Source: Nocardia aobensis NBRC 100429
GTDB lineage: Bacteria > Actinomycetota > Actinomycetes > Mycobacteriales > Mycobacteriaceae
Reading direction: 5' to 3'
DNA: 53,408 nt
NCBI RefSeq assembly: GCF_000308375.1
Contig: NZ_BAFQ01000035.1
Coordinates: forward strand, 1 to 53,408
Part shown: positions 9,239 to 19,389 of the stretch, in pieces
Numbering within the stretch: the first letter of the stretch is position 1
How the letters are laid out: each line of letters opens with the position of its first letter
Program-made: the position numbers and the translations under genes
Notes under the pieces: generated by a model
Told to the model about the DNA's origin: nothing
Seen by the model: the letters and a program-made list of their open reading frames with translations, nothing else
The model's database searches: none

Positions 9239-9817
9239 TCAGAGGTCGTGGTCCCGTGCCGCCGGTCGGTCGTCTGCCATTCGATAGCGGCCGGCCTCGA
9301 GCCGTTCCAGCACGCCGGCCGTCCACTGCGACAGGTTGTCGAATGTGCCGCTCCACAGCTCGAGCAGGTCGGCGGAATGCGGAGCTTCGTACCGAGGCGG
9401 GTAGTCGGCCTTCATGGCGAGTAGTTCGTCTCGCACCTGCGCACTGCGTTCGCGTTGCTGTCGCAGCAGACCGATGACATGCGATCGCGGCAGGGTGTCC
9501 ATGAACGCGATACCGGCACCGAGTTCCTCCATATCGATGCTGACCAGCGCCGCGTCCAGGAGGGTGCGGAACTCGGCGTCACCGGCCTCGGTCATTTCGA
9601 AGAGGGTGCGGCCGGGCCCGGTGCTGCTGGCCTCGGTTCCGCTCGCCTGCAGTTTGCCCTCGTGGGTGAGCTGTTTGAGGGCGTGGTAGATCGAGCCGGG
9701 CTTCACATTCGTCCACGTGTCGGCGCGCCAGGACAGCAATTCGCGCCGAACCGCGTAGCCGTATGTCGGCTGCCGCAACCGGATCACACCGAGGACGAGT
9801 AATCGCACTGTGGACAC
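9239..9817 (-). CDS. PadR family transcriptional regulator
   Basis: The 192-residue product has the PadR winged-helix fold at residues 1-85: RLLVLGVIRLRQPTYGYAVRREL, then WTNVKPGSIYHALKQLTHEGKL, the recognition helix plus wing, and FEMTEAGDAEFRTLL. The C-terminal half is a helical dimerisation domain. PadR proteins repress adjacent genes and release DNA on ligand binding. The start is GTG 9817, preceded by GGAGG 12 bases upstream; an in-frame GTG at 9808 is also possible. It is divergent from the VOC gene 50 bp away, with a palindrome between them, so it probably regulates that gene and itself. Confidence 0.9.
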   Translation of the reverse strand: MSTVRLLVLGVIRLRQPTYGYAVRRELLSWRADTWTNVKPGSIYHALKQLTHEGKLQASGTEASSTGPGRTLFEMTEAGDAEFRTLLDAALVSIDMEELGAGIAFMDTLPRSHVIGLLRQQRERSAQVRDELLAMKADYPPRYEAPHSADLLELWSGTFDNLSQWTAGVLERLEAGRYRMADDRPAARDHDL

Positions 9818-9839
9818 GATGGATGATAACCTCCACTAG

Positions 9840-9849
9840 TCAAATTTGA
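9840..9849. promoter_or_regulatory. Palindromic candidate operator of the PadR regulator
   Basis: TCAAATTTGA is a perfect 10-bp palindrome in the 50-bp gap between the divergent padR-like and VOC genes. AT-rich dyads of this kind are typical PadR sites. It lies between the two ribosome-binding sites (GGAGG on each strand), so binding would block both genes. Confidence 0.5.
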
Positions 9850-9867
9850 ATACCGGGAGGATGTGGG

Positions 9868-10455
9868 ATGCCCGAGAGTGCGGTGCCGTTGTTGTGGAGC
9901 CGTAAGTCCGAGCTGTCCGAAGTGCTCGACTTCTACCGCGGCCTCGGTTTCGAGGTCACCTATGAGCAGACTCGCCCCTACGTGTACGGCGCTGTCACGC
10001 GCAGCGGGTACGAACTGCACTTCACCGCCCGGCCCGACGGCGTCGACGCGGAACTCAGCTGTTTGATTCTCGTCGACGACGTCGGCGCCTGTCACGGCGA
10101 ATTCTCTGCCGCGCTGCGCGCGCGGCTCGGCACGGTGCCGGCCAAGGGGATGCCGCGAATCACGCGGTTCAAGCCCGGGCAGACCCGCTTCACGATGGTG
10201 GATCCCGCGGGCAATCACGTGCTGGTGATCCAACGGGACGAGCCGCGCGAGCTGGAGTACGGCGGGTCCGCGGAGCTCGAAGGTCTCGCCCGGGTGCTCG
10301 ACAACGTGCGCATACTGCGTGATTTCAAGAACGACGACGCGGCGGCGCTGCGAGTGCTGGAAGTCGGCCTGCGCAGATACGGACCGACCGCGACGCCGGA
10401 GGAACTGGAGCGTGCGCGGCGGGAGCGGGCGGAGCTGTCGGGCGAGTTGCCCTAG
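9868..10455 (+). CDS. VOC/glyoxalase-bleomycin resistance-like protein
   Basis: The 195-residue product has the vicinal-oxygen-chelate pattern. VLDFYRGLGFEVTYEQTRPYVYGAVTRSGYELHF forms the first beta-alpha-beta-beta-beta module and RFTMVDPAGNHVLVIQRDEP the second, with the usual FxxxDPxGN motif. Such proteins are either metal-dependent enzymes or antibiotic-binding resistance proteins. The C-terminal 60 residues are helical and Arg/Glu-rich beyond the core. GGGAGG lies 7 bases upstream of ATG 9868. The divergent PadR regulator suggests induction by a toxic or metabolic ligand. A hairpin terminator follows 12 bases after the stop. Confidence 0.85.
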   Translation: MPESAVPLLWSRKSELSEVLDFYRGLGFEVTYEQTRPYVYGAVTRSGYELHFTARPDGVDAELSCLILVDDVGACHGEFSAALRARLGTVPAKGMPRITRFKPGQTRFTMVDPAGNHVLVIQRDEPRELEYGGSAELEGLARVLDNVRILRDFKNDDAAALRVLEVGLRRYGPTATPEELERARRERAELSGELP

Positions 10456-10466
10456 CGTCCGCGATG

Positions 10467-10502
10467 GCGGTCCCGGGCACGACGGCGGGCGCCCGGGACC
10501 GC
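10467..10502. terminator. Bidirectional hairpin between convergent genes
   Basis: A perfect 12-bp stem (10467-10478 with 10491-10502; arms GCGGTCCCGGGC and its complement) has a 12-base loop. It sits between the stop codons of the VOC gene and the MTB12-like gene, so it can terminate both transcripts. Confidence 0.75.
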
Positions 10503-10510
10503 TGCGTGCA

Positions 10511-10975
10511 CTAGACGGTGCAGGGCAGGTTCGCGTAATAGGCGATCGTGCACTCGGATTCGCGGGTCAGCTTCCAGGTGCCGTCGATGTCCTTCCACTT
10601 CAGCTCGATGTACATGGCATCGAAGCCGGGGACGTTGATCTGCAGGTTGTGGGTGAGGGTGTCGCCCTGCACATTCACCGGAGCGACGGCCTGCCATTGG
10701 AATCCGGGCACCGAGGCCATCACGCCGCCGACCTGGTCGACCAGGCTCAGACCGGCCTCGCCGGCCTCCAGCTCGTTGGCGCGAGCGGACCGTGAACCGT
10801 TCGGGTCGAGCACCAACTGCAGCTTGCTCTGCAGCTCGCCGACGCCCGGAGCGGCGGCGTGCACAGGGGCGGCGATCGGCGCGGCGACGGCCGGGGTCAC
10901 GGAGGCGACGCCGCCGGCGAAGACCACGGCGGCCAGCGAAAACGCCGCAACGGCACGGGATTTGATCTTGATCAT
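10511..10975 (-). CDS. Secreted MTB12-like low-molecular-weight antigen
   Basis: The 154-residue product starts MIKIKSRAVAAFSLAAVVFAG, a Sec signal peptide with a cleavage region near VAAPIAAP (residues 29-32). The mature part resembles the C-terminal domain of Mtb12/CFP2: a first helix with LQLVLDPNGSRSARANELEAGEAG, then beta-strands ending TWKLTRESECTIAYYANLPC. Two Cys near the end (ECTIAYYANLPC) could form a disulphide. Mtb12 is a secreted immunodominant antigen of unknown function. It is divergent from the lysine hydroxylase gene across a 216-bp gap holding an iron box, so it may be iron regulated. Confidence 0.78.
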   Translation of the reverse strand: MIKIKSRAVAAFSLAAVVFAGGVASVTPAVAAPIAAPVHAAAPGVGELQSKLQLVLDPNGSRSARANELEAGEAGLSLVDQVGGVMASVPGFQWQAVAPVNVQGDTLTHNLQINVPGFDAMYIELKWKDIDGTWKLTRESECTIAYYANLPCTV

Positions 10976-11053
10976 GGTCGTATCCGATCAGTTGGGGGAC
11001 AGGAGTGCCGTGCCTCGCAATCGTTCCGCGAGGGCTGGCACCACCTAGCAATA

Positions 11054-11072
11054 TAAGGTAAGCCTATGCAAA
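11054..11072. promoter_or_regulatory. IdeR/DtxR-type iron box 1
   Basis: TAAGGTAAGCCTATGCAAA matches TTAGGTTAGCCTAACCTAA at 14 of 19 positions, with the core GGTnAGCCTA intact. It lies in the divergent gap between the MTB12-like gene (start 10975) and the hydroxylase gene (start 11192), and could control either side. It is 79 bp from the antigen start and 120 bp from the hydroxylase start. Confidence 0.6.
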
Positions 11073-11191
11073 GGTAGGTAATACTCAGTCGACTTCGGGC
11101 GGATCCGCTCTTCCCGATATGTCGGATCTGCGCAGCTGAACGCCCCGGCGACCGGCTGGGTGGTGGCTGGAATCACAGAACGGGAGTACCA

Positions 11192-12481
11192 GTGAAGACG
11201 CTTCTCGTGGTCGGAGCCGGGCCGAAAGCGATGGCAGTGGCGGCGAAGGCTCGGGTGCTGCGGGACCTGGGGTTACCCGCTCCGCGCGTGGTCGTGGTGG
11301 AACCGCATGCGGTGGGCGGCAATTGGCTGCCCAGCGGCGGATGGACCGACGGCCAGCACCGGCTCGGCACCAGCCCCGAAAAGGACATCGGCTTCCCGTA
11401 TCACTCCACCTGGGCGCGCGGCCACAACCGCGCGATCGACCGGGCGATGATCGCCTACAGCTGGACGTCGTTCCTGGTCGAGAACGGCACCTATGCCGAA
11501 TGGGTCGACCGGGGCCGGCCCAGTCCGCACCACCACGTCTGGGCCAACTATCTGCAGTGGGTCGCCCGCAAGGCCGAGGTCGAGATGGTGCTGGGCGCGG
11601 TGCGCCGGATTCGCCCGGCTGCCGACGGCTGGCTGGTCGCGGTAGCCGACAGCTCCGGCGTGGAGACCGAAATCGACTGCGACGGGCTGATGATCACCGG
11701 CCCGGGCGACAGCCGGCGCGCGCTGGCCGAACATCCGAAGGTGCTGAGCATCGCGGACTTCTGGGATCTCGCCGGTAAGCGCCGGCTGCCGGTCTCCTCG
11801 CGGGCGGCGGTGATCGGCGGCGGCGAGACCGCGGGGTCGGCGGTGGACGAACTGGTCCGCCACGACGTCCTCACCGTATCGGTGATCTCGCCCGCGGCCA
11901 CCATCTACACCCGCGGCGAAAGCTATTTCGAGAATGCGCTGTTCAGCGATCCGGCGAAGTGGCGGGCGCTGAGCCTGCAGGAGCGCCGCGACGTCATCCG
12001 CCGCACCGATCGCGGGGTGTTCTCGGTGCGGGTGCAGGAGAACGTGCTGGGGGACAATCGCGTTCATCATCTCCAGGGACGCGTGGTGCGGGTGGCCGAA
12101 CGCGGCGAGGGGGTGGCGCTCACCTTGCGCAACGAATTGCGCCCCGATCAGATGCACGCCTTCGATCTGGTGGTCGACGCGACCGGTGGCCAGCCGCTGT
12201 GGTTCCTGGATCTGTTCGATGCCGATGCCTCGGATCTGGTGGAGCTCGCCGTGGGCGGTCCCGTCACCCATGCCCGGCTGGAGGCGGCCATCGGCCACGA
12301 TCTGGCGGTGTCCGGCCTCGACGCCAAGCTCTACCTGCCGAATCTCGCGGGGATGGCGCAGGGGCCAGGCTTCCCCAATCTCAGCTGCCTGGGCGAACTT
12401 TCGGATCGGGTACTGGGTGAGGTGCCGGTTCGCCGGGCCACCGCGGTGGCCCGGATCGGAGCCGGGCAGCGCCCGGAATGA
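11192..12481 (+). CDS. nbtG: L-lysine N6-monooxygenase, MbtG/NbtG type
   Basis: The 429-residue product is a SidA/IucD/PvdA-class N-hydroxylase that uses FAD, NADPH and O2 to hydroxylate a lysine side chain before hydroxamate formation. The FAD fold LLVVGAGPKAMAVAAKARVL is at the N-terminus. It is followed by GGNWLPSGGWTDGQHRLGTSPEKDIGFPYHS, which is nearly word-for-word the MbtG sequence, and AVIGGGETAGSAVDEL is the NADPH fold. LPNLAGMAQGPGFPNLSCLGELSDRVLG near the end is again MbtG-specific. GTG 11192 is preceded by CGGGAG. The symbol follows the Nocardia nocobactin nomenclature as I remember it; function by homology is secure. In mycobactin the enzyme may act late, on the assembled product. 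Confidence 0.9.
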   Translation: MKTLLVVGAGPKAMAVAAKARVLRDLGLPAPRVVVVEPHAVGGNWLPSGGWTDGQHRLGTSPEKDIGFPYHSTWARGHNRAIDRAMIAYSWTSFLVENGTYAEWVDRGRPSPHHHVWANYLQWVARKAEVEMVLGAVRRIRPAADGWLVAVADSSGVETEIDCDGLMITGPGDSRRALAEHPKVLSIADFWDLAGKRRLPVSSRAAVIGGGETAGSAVDELVRHDVLTVSVISPAATIYTRGESYFENALFSDPAKWRALSLQERRDVIRRTDRGVFSVRVQENVLGDNRVHHLQGRVVRVAERGEGVALTLRNELRPDQMHAFDLVVDATGGQPLWFLDLFDADASDLVELAVGGPVTHARLEAAIGHDLAVSGLDAKLYLPNLAGMAQGPGFPNLSCLGELSDRVLGEVPVRRATAVARIGAGQRPE

Positions 12482-12495
12482 TCACCCGGCAAACT

Positions 12496-12514
12496 GTAGG
12501 CTAGGCTACCCTTA
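12496..12514. promoter_or_regulatory. IdeR/DtxR-type iron box 2
   Basis: GTAGGCTAGGCTACCCTTA matches TTAGGTTAGGCTAACCTAA at 15 of 19 positions. It lies 24 bp upstream of the formyltransferase ATG, overlapping the expected promoter of that operon, so IdeR-Fe would block transcription. Confidence 0.75.
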
Positions 12515-12537
12515 GTTCGAGGGAAGAGGTTCGGTTC

Positions 12538-13475
12538 ATGCGTATCGTGTCGTTCGGTTATCAGACCTGGGGTCGTAAAACGCTGCAGGCCCTGATCGAT
12601 TCGGAACACGAGGTGGTACTCGCGGTCACTCACCCCGCGAGTGAACACGCCTACAAGGGCATCTGGTCCGATTCGGTCGAGGAACTGGCGCGCGAACACG
12701 GCATTCCGGTCCACCTGACCGAGCGCGCCGATGCGGAGACCATCGATCTGGTCAAACGCGCCGAACCCGACATCATCGTGGTCAACAGCTGGTACACCTG
12801 GATGCCGCCGGAGCTGTATCTGATGCCGCCGCACGGCACGCTGAATCTGCACGATTCGCTGCTGCCGAAGTTCACCGGATTCTCGCCCGTGCTGTGGGCG
12901 CTGATCAGCGGCGAATCCGAATTCGGCCTGACCGTGCACCGAATGGACGAACAGCTCGACACCGGCGACATCCTCGTGCAGCGCTCGCTGCCGATCGGCC
13001 CGACCGCCACCGGAACCGAACTCGTCCTCGCCGGAATGGAATTGATTCCGGGCGCGCTCCAGGAGGCACTGAGCGCGATCGAATCCGGCACCGCGGTCTG
13101 GCGGCCGCAGGACAAGACCGAGCGCACCTATTTCCACAAGCGGTCCGAGCGCGACAGCCGCATCGACTGGCATTGGGACGCGGTGGATCTCGAGCGTTTC
13201 GTGCGCGCGCTGTCCGAGCCGTATCCGCGGGCGTTCTCCTACTATCGCGGCGAGAAGGTGGAGATCACCGCCGCCACCCTGTCGCAGGCCCGCTATGGCG
13301 GAACCCCCGGCCGCGTCGTCGTGCAGGAGGGCGGTGGCGTGGTGATCTGCGGGCCGGACGCGCATCGCGGCGGCAATCTCGGCTTGGTCGTCACCCGGGT
13401 ACGCACCGCCGACGGCGCCGAGCACGACGGTGCCGAATTCTTCGCGCGCGGTGGTTATCTCACCGACGCCCCGCG

Positions 13476-13479
<4 letters not shown>
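12538..13479 (+). CDS. N-hydroxy-amine formyltransferase (methionyl-tRNA formyltransferase fold)
   Basis: The 313-residue product resembles methionyl-tRNA formyltransferase and siderophore formyltransferases that transfer a formyl group from N10-formyl-tetrahydrofolate. The catalytic region at residues 100-145 reads NLHDSLLPKFTGFSPVLWAL, supplying the conserved Asn and His, followed by HRMDEQLDTGDILVQ, which supplies the catalytic Asp. The C-terminal 110 residues form the smaller beta-domain. Its position between a lysine N-hydroxylase and an NRPS implies formylation of hydroxylysine or hydroxyornithine to a formyl hydroxamate, rather than tRNA work. The ATG is preceded by GGGAAGAGG. It overlaps the next NRPS by 4 bases (ATGA). 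Confidence 0.85.
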
Positions 13480-16601
<3,122 letters not shown>

Positions 16602-16610
<9 letters not shown>

Positions 16611-16620
16611 CCTAAGCTAC
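16602..16620. promoter_or_regulatory. IdeR/DtxR-type iron box 3 (overlaps NRPS stop codon)
   Basis: TTAGCTTAGCCTAAGCTAC matches TTAGGTTAGCCTAACCTAA at 16 of 19 positions. It overlaps the last codons of the upstream NRPS and lies 57 bp before the lipoprotein ATG at 16677. It suggests a separate iron-controlled promoter for the lipoprotein/C-T/C-A-T-E/transporter unit. Confidence 0.75.
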
Positions 16621-16676
16621 GATTTCGAGAGGCCGGGATCGCGAGTCGCCCGGAGCGAAGTACAAGGAGCTGTGCA

Positions 16677-17678
16677 ATGAACCCAGGTCGAACATCCGCG
16701 CGCCGCGGCATGCGCGCACGCGGCGCGGTGCTGCGATCCACGATGCTGGCGCTGATCCTGGGTCTGGTGACGGCCGTGGCCGCCTGTGGATCCGGTTCGG
16801 ACGACGCCGATTCCGGTGGGGCCGTGACGATCGAGCACAGCATGGGCACCACCACCGTCGACGGCACGCCCAAGCGTGTGGTGACCCTCGGCCCGGCCTG
16901 GCTGGACGCGGCCGTCTCGCTCGGGGTCACCCCGGTCGGCTATCTGGTGCCCGGCGCCGGGGCCGGGATGACCGTGCCGTGGCTGCCGCCGTCGCTGCCG
17001 CAACAGTCCAAGGCCCTGAACATGGGCGGCGATGTCGTCGAGCAGATCGCGGCGCTCGAGCCCGATCTCATCGTGGCGCCGGGTTACATGATGGACAAGG
17101 CCATGTACGACAAGCTGTCCAAGCTGGCCCCGACCATCGGGCCGCTGTCCTCGGCGCAGATCGATCCGTGGGAGGACCAGGTTCAGGCCCTCGGCAAGGC
17201 ATTGCACAAGCAGGACCAGGCCGAGAAGGTGGTCGCCGATGTGCACGGCAGGATCGACGCGGTCGCCGCGAAACATCCGGGCCTGAAGGGCAAGACCTTC
17301 CTCACCTGCATGCTCACCACCCCCACCCAGCTGATGGTGCTGGCGGATCCGAAAGACGGTTCCGCGCAGGTGTTCACGCGGCTGGGGATGACGATGCCTG
17401 CGAAACTGGTCGCCGAGGCCCCCTCGGGCGGACGGCTGGCGCTCTCGCCGGAACGGCTCGGCGATCTCACCTCCGATCTGCTGGTGTGCGGCGCGGCGCC
17501 GGGCCTGCAGGAGAAGTTCACCCAGCTGCCCGGCTACGCGGATCTGCCGTCGGTGCGCCAGGGCGGCATCTCGTTCGTGGACATGATCACGATCAACGCC
17601 ATCAACCAGCCGACCGCACTGTCGGTGCCGTATCTGCTGGACAAGCTCGAACCGACATTCGCGACCGTCGGCAAGTAA
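16677..17678 (+). CDS. Fe-siderophore ABC transporter substrate-binding lipoprotein (FecB/FhuD family)
   Basis: The 333-residue product has an N-terminal signal (LRSTMLALILGLVTAVAAC) with a lipobox ending at Cys37, so it should be lipid-anchored outside the membrane. The mature part has the periplasmic-binding-protein type 2 (TroA/FecB) pattern: GTPKRVVTLGPAWLDAAVSLGVTPVGY, LEPDLIVAP, LSPERLGDL and VDMITINAINQPTALS near the end. It would capture ferric siderophore or a related ligand and pass it to a permease. AAGGAG precedes ATG 16677. The ABC genes nearby are TM-NBD half-transporters, not a classical FecCD permease, so its partner is uncertain. Confidence 0.87.
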   Translation: MNPGRTSARRGMRARGAVLRSTMLALILGLVTAVAACGSGSDDADSGGAVTIEHSMGTTTVDGTPKRVVTLGPAWLDAAVSLGVTPVGYLVPGAGAGMTVPWLPPSLPQQSKALNMGGDVVEQIAALEPDLIVAPGYMMDKAMYDKLSKLAPTIGPLSSAQIDPWEDQVQALGKALHKQDQAEKVVADVHGRIDAVAAKHPGLKGKTFLTCMLTTPTQLMVLADPKDGSAQVFTRLGMTMPAKLVAEAPSGGRLALSPERLGDLTSDLLVCGAAPGLQEKFTQLPGYADLPSVRQGGISFVDMITINAINQPTALSVPYLLDKLEPTFATVGK

Positions 17679-17691
17679 GGACTGATTACCC

Positions 17692-19389
17692 ATGTCTGAT
17701 TCGCCCGTGCCGAATACGAGCGCGCCGGCCACGTCTGCTCCGAAAACCGCTGCGGCCGGGACGGAGTCGCGAACGGGCGGGCGGGGCATCCCGTTGTCCC
17801 CGGCCCAGCAGGCCGCCCTGCTGCCGGAACGACTACGCGGCGTCGCGGCGACGAATCTCTTTCTCGCCCTGGAGATCACCGGTGACCTCGGTCCGGCCGA
17901 TCTGGACCGGGCCGCGGTCGCCGCGGTGAACCGGCACGACATCCTGCGCACGGTCTTTCCGGACGATCGCCGGATTCCCTACCAGCGTGTCGTCGACGCG
18001 CCCGAGACGGTGGTCGAGACGGTCGAGACCGCCACCGCGGACCTCGACGCCGCGCTGCGCTCCGACGCCGCGCACCGCATCGATCCGGTGCGCGAGCTGC
18101 CGATCCGGATCAGACTGCACCGCACGCCCGATCGAGACATCCTGTCCCTCACCGCTCATCCGGTGGCCGCCGACGATCGCAGTCTCGAACTGCTGGTCGC
18201 GGAACTGGTCGAGGGGACGGTCGCCGAGCCCGTGACGCAGTACCGGGGCTACGCGATGGCACAGATGAAGTCGCTGGTCGGCGACGCCGCCGCCGATCCC
18301 CACCTCGGATACTGGCTGGATCGGCTGGCCGATCTGCCGGAGCGGGCGACCGTGGCGGTGGCCGCTGACTCCGGTGCGAAATCGGGACCGGCCGCCGCGA
18401 CGCGCACCCTGCGGATCCCGGCGGCTGCCTTCGGCGACCACGACGTCGAACTGGCGGTGGTCGCCGCGCTGGCCGCGGTGCTGGGCGCGGCGGGTCTCGG
18501 GGATGACGTGCCGATCGGCATCGCCGACGCGGGACGCACCGGCGCACAGCAGGATTCGGCGCTCGGCGCCTACGCCAACCATCTGGTGCTGCGCGTCGAC
18601 ACCGCCGCGGCGGCCACCCCACGAGCACTGCTGGCGCAGGTCGCGGAGCTCGCGGTGCCCGCCCGCGCCCATGCCGCGGCCCGGATCGAGCGGATCACGC
18701 ATCAGCTGCGCGGCGCCGCCGCCGTCGCCGCCGGTGCGCCCTTCCAGGCTCTGGTCATCAACCGAACCGAGGTGACCGGCGCGAATGCGCGCGAGATCGC
18801 CCGGCGGGTGGCGCGGCCGCACGGCGTGGATGTCGTCGCCGATGTCGTCACCGGAGCCGAGGAGGTGGTGGTGACCCTCGAATTCCCGGCGGCATTCGCC
18901 GGGAGTGCCGAATTCGACGCGATCGCAGGCGGAATCGAGCGATGGCTGCTGAATTGTGCTGCGGCCTCGGAGAATCCGCTGCACGATGTGGAGCTTCCGG
19001 TGGTGTTCGAACGGAACGCGGCGTATTCCGGTGGCACCGGCCTCGGTGGAGAGCCCGGTACCGATGCCGAACGGTTGATCGCCGACACCATTCGCGAGGT
19101 GCTCGAACTGGACGCGGACGACGAGGTCGGCCGCGCCGACACCTTCTTCTCCCTGGGCGGTGACAGCATCGCCGCGCTGCGCATGGTCACCCTGCTCGGT
19201 GAGCGAGGCTATGCGCTGGACGTGCAGAAGGTGTTCGAATTCCCGGCTGTGCACGAAATGGCCGCACAGCTGACCGAGGCCGAGGCGGCCCCGGCCGCCG
19301 AACAGACCGCCCCCGTCGCGCCGATGAGCGCTTCCGGTCTGGATCCGGCCGCCCTGGCCGCACTCGGCAAGAAGTTCGCCGCACGGTGA
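17692..19389 (+). CDS. NRPS C*-T didomain protein lacking an adenylation domain
   Basis: The 565-residue product starts with a Ser/Thr/Pro/Ala linker and then a condensation-like domain (residues about 30-460). It has NRHDILRTVFP near 95, HPVAADD near 155 in place of HHxxxDG, and IGIADAGRTGA with GAYANHLVLR near 280-300. A carrier domain follows (FFSLGGDSIAALRM near 488, Ser as phosphopantetheine site). The catalytic second His is Pro, as in the other degenerate C domain of this locus. There is no A domain, so its carrier must be loaded in trans or serve as a docking partner. It overlaps the next NRPS by 4 bases (GTGA), which argues that the two act together. Confidence 0.85.
   Translation: MSDSPVPNTSAPATSAPKTAAAGTESRTGGRGIPLSPAQQAALLPERLRGVAATNLFLALEITGDLGPADLDRAAVAAVNRHDILRTVFPDDRRIPYQRVVDAPETVVETVETATADLDAALRSDAAHRIDPVRELPIRIRLHRTPDRDILSLTAHPVAADDRSLELLVAELVEGTVAEPVTQYRGYAMAQMKSLVGDAAADPHLGYWLDRLADLPERATVAVAADSGAKSGPAAATRTLRIPAAAFGDHDVELAVVAALAAVLGAAGLGDDVPIGIADAGRTGAQQDSALGAYANHLVLRVDTAAAATPRALLAQVAELAVPARAHAAARIERITHQLRGAAAVAAGAPFQALVINRTEVTGANAREIARRVARPHGVDVVADVVTGAEEVVVTLEFPAAFAGSAEFDAIAGGIERWLLNCAAASENPLHDVELPVVFERNAAYSGGTGLGGEPGTDAERLIADTIREVLELDADDEVGRADTFFSLGGDSIAALRMVTLLGERGYALDVQKVFEFPAVHEMAAQLTEAEAAPAAEQTAPVAPMSASGLDPAALAALGKKFAAR

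Noticed and set aside
12894..13475. In-frame upstream extension of the C*-A-T NRPS into the formyltransferase gene
   Set aside because: The upstream part is an Arg-rich shadow of the formyltransferase frame; ATG 13476 with the ATGA overlap gives the true start.
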